Origin: Pocillopora verrucosa
Lineage: Eukaryota; Cnidaria; Anthozoa; Scleractinia; Pocilloporidae
Direction: 5' to 3'
DNA: 64,000 bases
NCBI RefSeq assembly: GCF_036669915.1
Contig: NC_089320.1
Coordinates: 11,715,313-11,779,312, forward strand
The translations under genes were made by a program, and so were the position numbers. Shown in pieces: positions 22,543 to 35,500 of the stretch (position 1 is the first letter of the stretch; every line of letters begins with the position of its first letter). The notes under the pieces were generated by a model. The model saw nothing but the letters and a program-made list of their open reading frames with translations, did not search any database and had not been told where the DNA came from.

Positions 22543-25500
22543 GGGGGAATTAACGGTGCCCAAAGAACAGACGGCTTTAAAACCATGGACTCCTAGCACT
22601 GTATCGAGCTTCTCAGTAGAAATCCAAGCGTGTAGAATGCTTACTCGGTGTCTTGCGCAAGCAATGACCCTTTGTGGCAACTTTAAAGAGCTGGATCAAG
22701 AACATTACAAGAGATTTGTGGTATGAAGATATTTTACGCCATGGTAACCAAGCGTAAAGCAAACATGATCCAGTTGTGCTTCTCCGCTGAAGCAGATGAT
22801 TTTGAAAGAAGGAAAACGTTTTCTTCCAGTCACAGTGTTTGGGTAAACAGAGCGTTAGGGCGCCACCTGTTGTCGAGTGATGCGACCTGATGAACCGAAC
22901 AGGATGTTTAATAGACCTGTAAACAGAGATAATGCGCGTTTTTTTCCTGACAAATAATTCTTCCGTGTTGTAATCATGACCCTGTAGACAGGCAGAAAGG
23001 CAACTGTTGAACAGAACGCTTACTACGGTCAATTTCTTTAAGAAAGTCCTCTCCAAAACGCGACCACCCATACCGACTTCACTGCATGTGTGTCGCTAAA
23101 ACACGCACCGTGTCTTTTATCGATATAACTTAGACCAAAAACAGACTTTATTGAGACGCAAAAAGATCAAACACGTCGGTGACGAGAGTTTGTAGGAATA
23201 TACGCTTGGAGCTCCGCTACGTGACGTAATCCCCGTATGATTAATATTTGACAGCAGTAAGTTAATACTGTTTCGAAATCGATTATGGTGTATTAATGAT
23301 CGAAGGAACAGCGTCAAGAAATTTTGGTCAATATTCGGTATAAGGGCTTTGAAATTGAACTTATTTCCTGAAAAAACGTTCTGTCGTGATGCATTCTGTC
23401 CAATGTCGTAAGTTTTGTGGTAGCCCGTTTGTTAAAAAAAATACCTGTAACAATGTTGACGTTCGTTTCAGTACCATGGAAACCAATAAGAATGACCCTT
23501 TACTCCTGATTCTGTAACAGTAAAACAAGTTCAGCGTAAAAAGTAATCTGGAATACATGCACCTTAGTGCTAACCGATTCTCAGTTGTGACGGAAACTGC
23601 AATTCAAATATGTCTCTCATCTATGCGAGTTTTTGGAGCTTTCAGTTTATCTACCGAGGAGGAAAATTTCCAACTACCTTTATCCGTACTAACTTGGGCT
23701 TTTGTTTGGAGGTGAGAGTCTTGATATTAGCTCCTCCTATAAAATACTTTATGGTTTTCACAAAATAATGATTATCGTCCTCTAGCGCAATTTCTGCAAC
23801 TGCCATTGAAAAATTTCTATCGGTCGATAGGTTTGCGCAGAGGAAAATTCGGTAACAACCGATATAACATTTTTTTTACTCTCAAATCTGGAGCATGCGC
23901 ATACCGTTGTACCTTGCGTTTTTTGGTCGGGGAGAGGGGTATTTCAGATGATTTAGTTTGTATTTTGATTGAAATTCTCGTCAATGGTCATGGCTTTTGC
24001 GATATTTCGTGGCCCCTATGAGGGCGGTTTTTTTAAAGGTAAGTTCCATCAGGACGCACTTATCGAGATAATATGTAAACAGGACTTTCTTTGGGAACAG
24101 CTCCGGTCTGTATGCCTGAACGCATTTGCAAACTAGAAGTGCCACAAAATAGTAGAGTTCCCGTTAAGCTTGATAACAGGGCACCCTCTCATTAATTTAA
24201 GTGTCCCAACGATTACTATCGTTGGATAGAGCAGAATACTTTGACACCATGCAGTCACAAAGTTTAAACGGAATTATGAAGCCGATTCAACCCTGCCAAA
24301 ATAAGGCCAGTCGGTAGCTTGGAGAACGTTTTTGTCGACGCAGCAAACAGCGATCAAGGGCAGATTCAGGAAATCTTTCACAGGAAATCTTTCACAGGAA
24401 AGAGTCCAACTTTAATTAAGAAAATCAGGATCTTTTTTCACACTACAGCCTAAGAAATATTACAAGACAATATAGCTTTATATACTTCATATTGAGTAAT
24501 TGAGTATAGCGACAAGCGAGCCGGCTGTAGTCGCAAGAGTTTTGGTGTAGGACAAGTAGTACAAAGAACCCTCAGTTCTGATGGGAGGGTTTCTGACCGT
24601 TCCCTTATTTTACTTCGATTGTTCTTTCTTTCCTTCTTTCTTTCTTCCTCTGTTCCTCTCTTTCTCTCTTCCACTCTTTCTTTCTCTCTTTCTTTCTTTC
24701 TTTCTTTTTTCATTCATTCATTTATTTATTCATTCGTTCATCTCAATACTGCATCTCTGTGTTGGCGAGATAACTAGAGGGGCCGTGAAAGGAACATAAA
24801 TGAATGTTACGTCACACATTTCTTTGATCTTTACCCTCACAAATATCAATTTAAAAACAAGAAACTTTTTGCACGTAACCTATGTTATGAATACACGATT
24901 CAGCAGCCTGTGACTGCTTCTGCCATCTTTGTAGTTTCAACGATTGAAGAGGTGGTACCTGGTAGTTTGTAGCAATGTTTTCCCTTGAGATTTGATCAAA
25001 CGAAAAGAGGAAATTTCTTCGTTAAACGTGCCCTACTTAAAAAAATATCAGGTTTATGGTATTCAAATATTACGTTTTGTGGAATTAGAGAGGAATTTCA
25101 ATTCTTTTTGGTATGAAGAATTTTTAACCACAAATACCCCCTTAATGTATAGACGGAATCTTCCCGAAAGTTCGATCACTTAGGGCCTCCCAAACAATTC
25201 TTAGTATTGCGCACCTATTACAAAATAAACTTGTGAAATTAAATTGTTAACCATCCGACCAATACCTAAATTATCAATTAAATCCTGTATTCTTTCTTTC
25301 ATTCCCCCTGAAACGAAAATATAAAAAAGAAATTTACTTTAAAGAATGCCAAAGAAGGTATTTAAACTCAGCTGGTTCTACGTGCAGAGAATCTTTTAGC
25401 AAACTTCTATTAAAGGTAAATCCTCTGCTTCATACAAAATAAGCAAGGTTCACCTTTTAAAATGTAAGCTGGTATGTCAATGATTTCCTTTCTCTCTCCA

Positions 25501-27290
25501 TTCTGCTCTTACATGTTTCATGCAGGATGAAACTCAACTGAAACACGATATGGTGCTTGCAGACGGTTTAAATGAGAAATTATAGTTGATAAAAAAAAAA
25601 TGAAATAAAACGACTTGCTTATGAAACTGAGGTGCAATAACTTACGTAGAGATTTTTAGCCAAAAGGAATCGAAAGAGAATGCAGAAGAATTTTCCATCG
25701 CATCAGCACAAAAGTCGAAAACGGGAAGACGCCTTCACTCTGTCCCCTCCCCCCCTCTCCTTCTAAATCCGCTTTTAGAATGAATTTTAAAGGAGATCGG
25801 AACGTATTCTATTTTTGTTTCGGTGAGAGGTTCATCCGAGAGTCGTAGTTGTAGTAGTTCGCTCAAATTAACTTTCCATTTCCTATTTAATCCGATATGA
25901 TGCTTTAGATCAATATAGAAATATTCCACAAGTTATTGAAAAAGTCATAAAGGTGTCATAATATTGCATGGATACGATCCTTGGATATTTTCATCCTTTG
26001 AGCAACTTGTCATGATTCAAAAATGCAAACAGTTATGAAGGAATGCCACCAAAATGTATTCAAAATATCGTTGTAAAATATAAGGTCTGAATTAGTGTTA
26101 GTAATTTCTCTTATAGATATCCTTCTTTCCTCTCAGTTTTTACTTTGGTCAAGCAATGTCTTCACCAAGTAAACACTAGGATTACAAGACAAAAAACGAC
26201 AACTATGCCGTAACTCCTTCTGATCCAAAAATACGGCCAAAAACAATATAAAAAGCTACATAACGATAATCTGTCATATTCCAGAGTACATTTTGGGTTT
26301 CGTTCATTCTTTAAATTTGAAACGAAATAGACAATTTTATTCCTTTTGATCATTCTTCTTTCTGAGTTATTTTTGTAAGAGGTTTTCTTCAGCTAGCTAT
26401 CTGAAGGGAAAAGCGGATTAAACTACAATTTGATAAGAAAAAGTAGCGCTTGCTTAATAGAATAATTGTGTCAAAAAATATAGATTCAAAGGTTCTTTAA
26501 TATTTCAATCAGCCACAATTATATTTTTGTCATCTTACTTCAAGGTTCTGGAATGATTCTAGGCATATAAAAATAATTGTTGAACATTAATTTATTTATT
26601 TGCGACTGTAAAGATCCATCAGCTTTAAATCTGGGCAGTTTTCGTTTGATTATTGGTTCGTTTGATTATCGGTCGAGAATATTCGTTTGAGTGTAACTTG
26701 AATTTTTCACACGGAAGGAACAGGAAGAAAAACGTTATAAAAAAAACTTAACCTGTCGAGAACTGGCTAGTGCTAAGACATACGACACGATTAAGTACTA
26801 AAAAACGTGAGCTAGTTGCATTTTCACGATCGTATTTCCAATGTCTTCGTGGTATTGCATCGTTGCCGAAAATACATGTTATAACAAGCATCCAGATATA
26901 CAAACTGACGATAAAGAGCTAGCTCTGTCACTTAACAGAGACCTCTTAAAGTCAATGACTGTCCTTAACCCCGCGTCAGAATGTCATGCCACACGTTGCA
27001 GTGTCAGCATGCAACAGGAATATTGTGAAGTATCCGCTAAGAATGATAAACTCAACGGTGCAAGTGTGGTAAACTCTCTAACTGAACTTTGTGGTCAACA
27101 GTATATCTTTGGTTGAGCATAACAAGGCTAAGAAACAAGTTGTCTCTAGCGTTGCTTAAAAATCGTTGAACATATTACGGCCAAGCATAACAAAGATGAA
27201 TAAGATATCCTTGAGAAGCTTGTTATCAGAAGGAAGTGGATAAGATTAATCAAGTAGGAAACGCTAGCAATGATATTGCAAGCTTGTGGT
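22543..27290. other. Gene-poor intergenic region
   Basis: AT-rich DNA with only short frames. The longest (22613-23071 minus, 26841-27116 plus) show no recognisable domain. The 26841 frame has seven cysteines but no signal peptide. No strong exon with paired splice sites was found. Confidence 0.4.
24618..24714 (+). repeat. Pyrimidine-rich CTTT/TTCC microsatellite
   Basis: About 100 bp of imperfect TTTC/TTCC repeats (CTTTCTTTCTTTC and similar), then CATTCATTCATTTATTTATT. It encodes apparent Lys/Glu-rich or Phe/Leu/Ser-rich frames on either strand that are artefacts. Confidence 0.85.
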
Positions 27291-27541
27291 AATGTTATAT
27301 ATAACCCACCAATGGCTCAGCAAGTGCAGCGAAACCCGACCTACCCATATACAGATGAAGAATTGCACGACAAAGTCTCTCCTTGCCTACTCCTCTCCTT
27401 GCACCTCTAAATGACTATATCAATCTGTGTAACACTGGCAAACAACTTCAACCAACTTGCAATATATTTGACAAGTTTCCAGATCTGATAATTCAGGGCA
27501 GAAACACGATTCAAATAAATCATGACCTCGGCCTTAAATTT

Positions 27542-27688
27542 ATGCAAATCCTAATTCTTTTTGTTTTGTTTTTTTTTTTCTCGCTTGTTTCCGCTGAAAT
27601 GTCTTGCAGTTGTTCAAAGACGTGCGTAGTAAAGAAGATGGCGAAAAGCTGCATGAAGGCTTGCAACGATTATTTCAGTCGCAAGTGA
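27542..27688 (+). CDS. Candidate small secreted cysteine-rich peptide (48 codons)
   Basis: ATG at 27542 gives a hydrophobic leader (MQILILFVLFFFFSLVSA) with a plausible signal-peptidase site after SA. The mature part is short and basic, with five cysteines in the pattern CxC, CxxxC, then CxxxC near the end. A TATATATAA box lies at about 27296-27304, 240 bp upstream. I do not recognise the family, and no activity should be assumed. The leader is made from a T-rich tract followed by CTTGCAG, which also looks like a splice acceptor. Reading from that acceptor (27611) in another frame gives LFKDVRSKEDGEKLHEGLQR and a stop at about 27700. Either reading, or neither, could be real. Confidence 0.3.
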   Translation: MQILILFVLFFFFSLVSAEMSCSCSKTCVVKKMAKSCMKACNDYFSRK

Positions 27689-30600
27689 TGAGAGACTAAC
27701 CCATTACAAATCATCTCCTAGGTCAGGTTGCAATATAACCATTACAATAGGGAAACAAATAAAAGATTAAAAGGAGGAAAAAACAACAAATAACAGAAAA
27801 AAAAGATAAAAAAGGAACATACTCAAACATGTAAGCTGAACTGAAGGTTTTAAAGTCTTAACCGTTGTTATGACATCTTAAAATTGCAACACAAAGAAGG
27901 TCAAGAATTTTCTTCAGGGGCGAGTGAAATGGCAGAAAATAAAGACAAATAGAGATCTGAACGCATAAACTTTGTACATACAAGGAAACCTATCACTAGG
28001 AATATATCAGTGAAGAAAAGCTTAGAGGAAAAAAGGAATTTGACGCCATACTTCTACAAAAACGTGAAGTATTAAACAAATTCTGCTATCAAGATTTATT
28101 GTGGTTTTCCGGCATTATAATACCATTCATAATTGTTTTGATGACATTTTAAGATAAATATAAAATAGCGCTCTGCTGAAAGATCTAGGGGAGAAAAGAA
28201 GTTGCTCTTGGCCTTTAATTCTGGCGATTAAGGTACGTATTGATTTATTAAGCTGCAAGGATAAAAACACGGAGTTTGACAAACAAGTTGATATTAGAAA
28301 TGGCGGTACGACTTTACCATTCACTACTTTTATGTATTTAATCATGGAGAGTTTGGTTCGATCAATATAATTTGCCCTTTTACTTCTCCTTTCCTTTTTA
28401 AGTCTTCAGTTATATTTCAGATGCAAAAATTTTCGTGACTGAAAAACTGGACAAGAAATGGGTAAAGCTGCGAGGCCGACTGTGATTAAAGCCCTGAACT
28501 CGTCATTACAACATCCCCAGTTCGTGTTTTCATCCAATGCATGCTTATAAATTGCCTACTGGCAATTCGAATGTACAATCTTGTTTTGTTTCATTTTAAA
28601 TAATCATTTGTTATATTAAGTTGCCTTGGTCCTACTAACCTTTGTTCTATGAATATTGCCGAAGTTGCAATTGGGCGACATCTTCAGAGGCTCAAAAATA
28701 AGAACGTACAAACAGGTACAAGCACATATCTATGAAAGGAATTGGGCCTTTATTCCTTAGAATAGGAAAGAGAAAAGGATGGGGAAATTGTCCATGAAGG
28801 GAGTATTGTGCGGTTATAATGGAAGAAAACGTCACGTCTCTTCATGCATGATGAATTCTGCTTCCAGGAGCATTGAGAGAAAAGACTCGAAGATGGCGGA
28901 AAGTAACAAAATTTCAACGGCACTAGATAATTATAATTAAATAATTCCTTCCCTCAAATTCATAGAGTAGATATGATTTAGATCATTTTTCTTTTAGCCG
29001 TTATCACCTTACGAGGTACATTTGGATTTTTCAAGTTTTCAAGTTTTCAATTTTTGTTTTCAATTTGTTACCCAACGTTGAACATTGCTGATACAATTCA
29101 GCGAACTTGTAAAACATAAGTTGAAAACTTTGAACATTTTAAACTTTGCAATGCACTCTGAAAAAATATCTTATGAGGACATAGATACGCTGACTGAACA
29201 GAAAAACATGGGAAAGGTAACATGGTACATCAGTGAATACATATCTTAGCGGAGAGTTAAACGTTCCAGCAGCGAAACATTTTCACTCACAAAATGCTGT
29301 TGAAAAAAATTACATATTAACGTTAACTGAATTATTCAGCATTTTAAAATGCTTTTAACACCTGTCTGTCATGGAAATTTGCGTTTGAAGCAGTTTTCTG
29401 ACAAATTAAAGTACTCCATTGTTTCCAGCGAGGGAACCTTCGAATAATGATTCACTGTATGCCAAGTGTAGTAGCAAAACCAGGCTCGAACAAATATTGT
29501 TCACAAAAACAATATTAATAAAAATTGGAAAATAAGTAAATGAATCAGTCTGAATCAAGGCACGAAATAACCTACTGGTTCGCTTGTATTTCCATCCCAA
29601 GCATCAGCTGCAAGATACTTTGACACCGCCATACTCATCTACCGCGCGGTAACAGCGGTATCATTCCTTTGACGAAAGACACTTTCTACCTACATGAAGA
29701 AATGAAATAAATAAGGTTCTAAACAGGGTTTTCTACATTATATCGACATAATTTTGAGCATAATAGCGAAGGAAATAACTTATCAAGCACTACGCTTGAA
29801 TGATAGTGCAAAAAAAATAAATAAATGAGAAAAAAAGTGATTTCTTTAACTCTGTGTTTTATAAAAACTTTGTCAAAACCGTAAGCAATAGAGGATTATA
29901 TCGAGGTCTTCCTAATGCTGAAATACCACAAGCTTAAAGATGATTTTAATCTGCACTGTCTTTTTTTCTGTTTCCATTAACGCTCGTATAAAGGGTTTTC
30001 AATCCCTTAACCTTGGTCTATCATTTATTTGATTTATTTTTATGTTAATCATAATGGAAGATAATGATGATGCTGTTTGAGCATAAAAGTGACCTTTTCT
30101 GAGCATTAAGAATTAACATGACAGTGTGGGCATGGAGCATAATGTTGGCGACCCTAATTCTACAGTGAAAGGGCATAAGATCTCAGATTGTTCAGTTCAG
30201 GTAAATCCTTTATAACTGAAGCATAGTCAAAACACGTCTTTCGGGTATGGTGATTGCTCTTCTTAATGAAATAATGATGTAGAATCACGAGAGAAACAGA
30301 AACTTATTTTGAAATTAATTATTACTGGGTTTAAAAGCGATAACAACAGTACAAACCGAAAAAAAAAGAGAACTTGAAAATAAGACAAACTTAAGAAAAT
30401 AGGTGTAAAAGCAATAATTCAAATAGCCTAGTTTTAAGGCAAAGTAGTTTCCCGCGTAATATCTTTAAAAGTTTCTGTACACTTCATGACTGTTGTAATT
30501 AGTTGTTCCAGTCAAAACGCGTTGCTTTGTCTGCTTAGAATAACTTCACATGCATACTGAAAAGTATATGAAAAGGAATAAATCACGACAAACTATAACC

Positions 30601-32574
30601 TTACGAAACCAGCTGAGCTAGTAAATCCCTCACCATGACCGTCAAAAATTCTGGTCCAATATTTTGTTTTGGCGCGGGGGTGTGTCTTTAAAAGCCCCAT
30701 TAGACAAAAGAGGTTTTAAATCAGGCTTACGTAATAAGAGTAATGAAGTGCGCAATTGCTACTATATCACTTTAAAGGCTTTTAACTCTGAGCAAAATAT
30801 ACGTGATAGCCTTTATCCTTCACTACATGTAGAATATTTTGCATAAACAGAGTCAGTAAAACGAAAGACTATATCAACTCTGTCTACACGTTTGCCAGGA
30901 TGCAGGAAAAATTTTGAAGACGGTATTTTCAGTGATCCGTATCTTCACGATAAAAGAAGCTAGACGCCAGAATACTTAAATCTCAAGTGTTTTTATGCTA
31001 ATGTTCGCGGTTTAATCAGTCTACACTCGGTCTTATAAAGCGTCTGGCCAAGCAGAAATTTTGCGCTCGATGAAAACAACACTTGATACTAAGTTGAAGG
31101 GAGGAGCTGTTCCAAGAGCGAAGGCTTTGTTCTGTTTTAAGCCTATATTGGAGGACGTGCTTCACCGGCCTTACACGATCGGCCAAAGAACTTAGTTAAA
31201 AATTCCATCATTATTTTACGCGATTTCTCGCGCTAGCTCGGGGCAAAATTTCTTCTCCCGCGCGCGCTACTTGAGTTTACTAAGAGCTGTCTCGTGATGT
31301 TCCCAAGGGACACCTAAAGTATGTTGGAACGGGTTTTTCCTGACTTAACTAGAAGTCAGAAGTTTTATCAGTCTCGTGTTTTTGACGTTCGCTCAGGACT
31401 CCGTTGCCGAGCCGGTACTCTACAGAAAGCTCTGGGAAAATTCCTTTCATACCGGACCAACACCACGAGTATGTCAGCCACGTCAAAACTTGCATCTAAA
31501 AGTAAATTGCGGCATTTTTGCTGTATTGACCATTTCTTTTTAACAAGATTTACGAAGGGTGACTCGGCAAATTGAGTGGGAACCGAGGATTTAAAATGAA
31601 ACATTTCAATAAGTTTCCTTTTTACGAAAACCGCAAAACCATTGGTTCCCATGATCTATCAGTTAATCCTGGGCTTTTAAAACTCAAATTAAATTTTGCA
31701 CCAATCAAAAACTCAGAGAGACACGGATATAAAAGGTAGCACAAGTTTTGAGTTCCTAAAATACTCGCAACGAATGCATTTGCAGCAAAACACTTCACGA
31801 CAGGTCTCGGCATATACAGACAACAGTGATCTATTTGGCCTCAAATAACTTACAATGTTTACAAAAAACGCGTCAATATTTTGAAAACACGATGAAAGTT
31901 TGAAATTTTGCCCAGTTTCCTGGACCTCCTCTGTGCAATTGTTTACCTTTTCTGCGAAGAGTGTGAAAGCTTTTTGTTCGTTTTTATTATCGAGTGGATG
32001 TTCTGCGAGAAACGCGTTTGATTGAATGAACGCCGTGGTAGCTCGCCAGGCCAGAAAACAATGAATCGAAGAACAATCACGCTAATTGAATAAACAAGCA
32101 ATATAATTCTATCTAAACACTGACAAATAGCGTCAGTCGAACTGACAAAACCAACCACAAAGCTTTAAAATACACTTGTCAAGTTGGCGATCCCACTAAG
32201 TTTCGGTTACTGAAAGTCGACCGAAACGCAATTTAGGTGTCTGGGATAACGTGTACTGCTAATATCGCACGGGAAGTCTACCGATGTCACTCAGTCCGAT
32301 GCATTCTAGTAGGACTGAGGAAGCCGCACCTCAAAAGTTAAGTGATGATATTAGGATTCTACAGAACAAATGCGTCTTAGGGGGGAGGCCCAAAACAGGC
32401 AAATCTGGGCACAGAACAATGGTAAGAGTAAATATTGTCATTGGTGCAAATTAGAAGCTCATATTTGTTTGTTTTGGGTTGAAGTTGTATAGTCCTTAAG
32501 GGAGGCTGTAGTCGTGACGTACTGTTGTATATTCTCACGCTTTTCAAACTTCACCACCAAAGGCTACAGGATCG
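27689..32574. other. Gene-poor intergenic region upstream of chordin
   Basis: AT-rich DNA. A possible 21-codon first exon lies on the minus strand at 29576-29638 (MSMAVSKYLAADAWDGNTSE, then donor GTAGGT), but no partner exon was found. The last part before 32575 should contain the chordin promoter and 5' UTR. No TATA box is evident. Confidence 0.35.
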
Positions 32575-35500
32575 ATGAGTAGTATCGCCTCGGTGTTCTC
32601 CGCGATGAATCGTGTTAAGAAATACTTGCGGATCGAAATGTGGTTTTTGATTTTCTTTCCCCTTTGTACTGCGTCGAATTCAAGGCTCATTTTTAGGCCC
32701 AGAGGTAGTGAATATCGCGCAATTAATCCCAAGCCTGGAGGTAAGGAGAACTTTTGCTAAGATTTCGTGGATTTATAGTCATTCTGTTTATTTATAGTCG
32801 GAGATTATACTGTAATCAGTAAACCATTTCCTAATCGCTTTAACAGCCATTTTTCAACTCAAAACTAAAGTGTGAAAGCGTGCGTGTTTATACATTCGTC
32901 GGTAATAATGACTAAAATCAATGTAAGAATTGCCACTGTGTACATTTTTGAAAACGATCACGCTTTCTATATTTCTAGCCCAAAATTTCGTCAGAAATTA
33001 CTTTCGTGTCTCCATCTAGATAATTTTCCGCTTGACTTACAGAAGAGAGAGCTTCACCCTCAAGTTTGTCTTTAATTTTCGGAGAACTTTACAATTTCCC
33101 TGTTTCTACGTTTTTTAGATATTTAAGGAAAGACAGGGAAGTTGTAGGCAGACGTCATTGCATATTTTGCGAAAGGCGGCTTTCACTTTCCACTCATTCC
33201 TGCGATTTTATGGCGCGCGGAATATAACAGGCTACGTCACTTTCCGCATTGTGGTTTAATTTTAGTTTCTTACAAACGATACGCACTGTCGAGCAATTCA
33301 AATTAAATAGCGTGAAAATTCCCGGACGACATGGTTTGAAATTAGGCGCGTATAGCTTACATAACACATTTACAGACAGCCTCTCAATGGTTGCAGAGGA
33401 GAGTGATCACGCATACAAAGTGGTATGATGTTGAAACCAGTTATTTGACAGTATGGAACATCGCTGCAAATTAAATCGCCGTTCATGTGATAGCACATGG
33501 TGCGTAACACACTCGTATTTTCTTGAAATAATTCTGGTTGATTCGTTTGGTTGTAGTTAATTGTCCTAGGTCCTCTCGCATTTAGGGGCCATATACAGCG
33601 ACTCTTGAAATTCTAATTCTGTTAATGAGCGTTTTCATACTTTCACGGAAACAGTTCGGAGAGCCTTTCTCGATGTTAGCAGATTGACCCTGCACCACAG
33701 TTGAAGTTTTAGCCCTTCAAAGGATCGATTGCTAAGGAATCCGTTTAATTAACAACCTTGGATCCCCTTGGATCCCTTTGACGCAAATAGTAGAATTCAG
33801 TGCCTCAAAGGCCAGAACTATTCGCTGAATGTACAGTTTTAAAAGTTCTAAAGTGAGTTAAATCTTTCTTTTTTTGACAGGGTGTAATTTTGGGATTCAA
33901 CATAAGGTTATCGACGAGAGCTGGCACCCGGATGTAGCCCCTTTCGGGGTTTTGTTTTGCGTGATATGCACATGCAGCAAGGTAAGACAACAACGCAACC
34001 TAATGCTTTTTTTTTTGGGCACACGGTTATATCTTGGTCGAACTAACGCCTGGTGCAGTCCTACACCAAAACAATTCGCTTTACGGTTCCATAAGTAAAA
34101 CATCATTATTGAAATCAATGCAGTTTGGAAAGGCACACCCTAAACGCTCTCTGCCGCTTTTGATCTGATGCTATCACTTTCTTTCAAACGCGACCCCACG
34201 GCAAGCCACCGCAGATAATTTATCTTTTCATCCTCCTTAATCCTTTTCACCTCATGATTGTAGAAATTTATCGCATTTGTTTCTGCAATAGTGCAATTAG
34301 CACTCAATTGAAGCTAGGATCTCCCGGCTAGGTGTCTAATGAATCTCCGTGCTTCGACACACCTACTTTGTTCTCATTTCATATTTACAACAAAACACTT
34401 ATTTGTTTGAATTCAATTCATTCGCCTATTAAATAGATCCTTAGTACAAGCATTCACAAAAGGCCTTGTCTACCCGATTCAGGAAAAGACTTTGTAATTA
34501 AACTATACAGCCGCCATACATTCTCAATTGCACGGGTCACGGGTAGACAAAATTATCACACGTAGCTCCATATGAACTTCAGATAAAACATTTATTTGGA
34601 GAAATCTTTTCATTTTCTAGGTGTGTCGTCGAAAAATACCGGCAGATATCTAAAAATCATCTGAAAGAAAAATCAATTCTGAGGCTTGTCTTTTGAGATT
34701 ACTAATTAATAGAGCGCAAACAAACTCATTTTAAAACACGAACAAAAAGCTTCCTTTATAGCTCCGTACCCCACGCAAAGGACCGCCATCGAATGAAAAG
34801 TTCCCTTTATTTTGTGACAGAATCCTTTTCTTTCTGTCCGTGTTCAATTTATTCGACGGAAACATGAGAAATGTTCAAACAGAGAGTAAACATCAGGAAG
34901 TGAAATGTCGTCTCAACCTACATTTGCGAACACCAACGACACGTCGAAACGACAAGCAGAGGTTTATCGCCGTAAAAATTTATGTTAATCAGATACATCA
35001 TCGAGACTGGTTGGTTTACAATTTCATCTTTGAGCAGATAAATGCCGGCAGTTAATTCTCAATAACATCTTTAATTCGAGTCGCTCGGCCTTTCACTAGT
35101 TGTTTATTAGATCCGGAAATCCTGAACTATTGTAAAGGTTATCTGTCAAAAGTTCAAGTAGCTACAAATAAAAAAAGATGGAAAAACAAATAATAGAACC
35201 ATTTTCAATTGGGTTTCGAGAGTAATCTGGGATTGGATTGGCTTTTCTTCACTGCGTTCAGGGAGAACTCGGACCAACTTCCCAACCAAACAGATGCAAA
35301 ACTTCATCTATTCTCGGTTCAATAAATCGTATTTTCTCCTGTTTATGACTTTCTGCGTGTAATTACCATGATTTCAATGCTTTCTTTCGATCGATAGGAA
35401 TGGGAATTGCGACTCTCAATCAAAAAGCCCTCTTTGTACTTTACTTCACCAAAGAACACGTTTTGATACATTGCTGCCACTAAGTAAAGAAATTGTCTTG

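Noticed and set aside
24450..24799. Lys/Glu-rich and Phe/Leu/Ser-rich frames on opposite strands
   Set aside because: Both are by-products of the TTTC/TTCC microsatellite.
26841..27116. 91-codon plus-strand frame with seven cysteines
   Set aside because: No signal peptide, no recognisable spacing, no splice or promoter context; it is within the length expected by chance in 64 kb.
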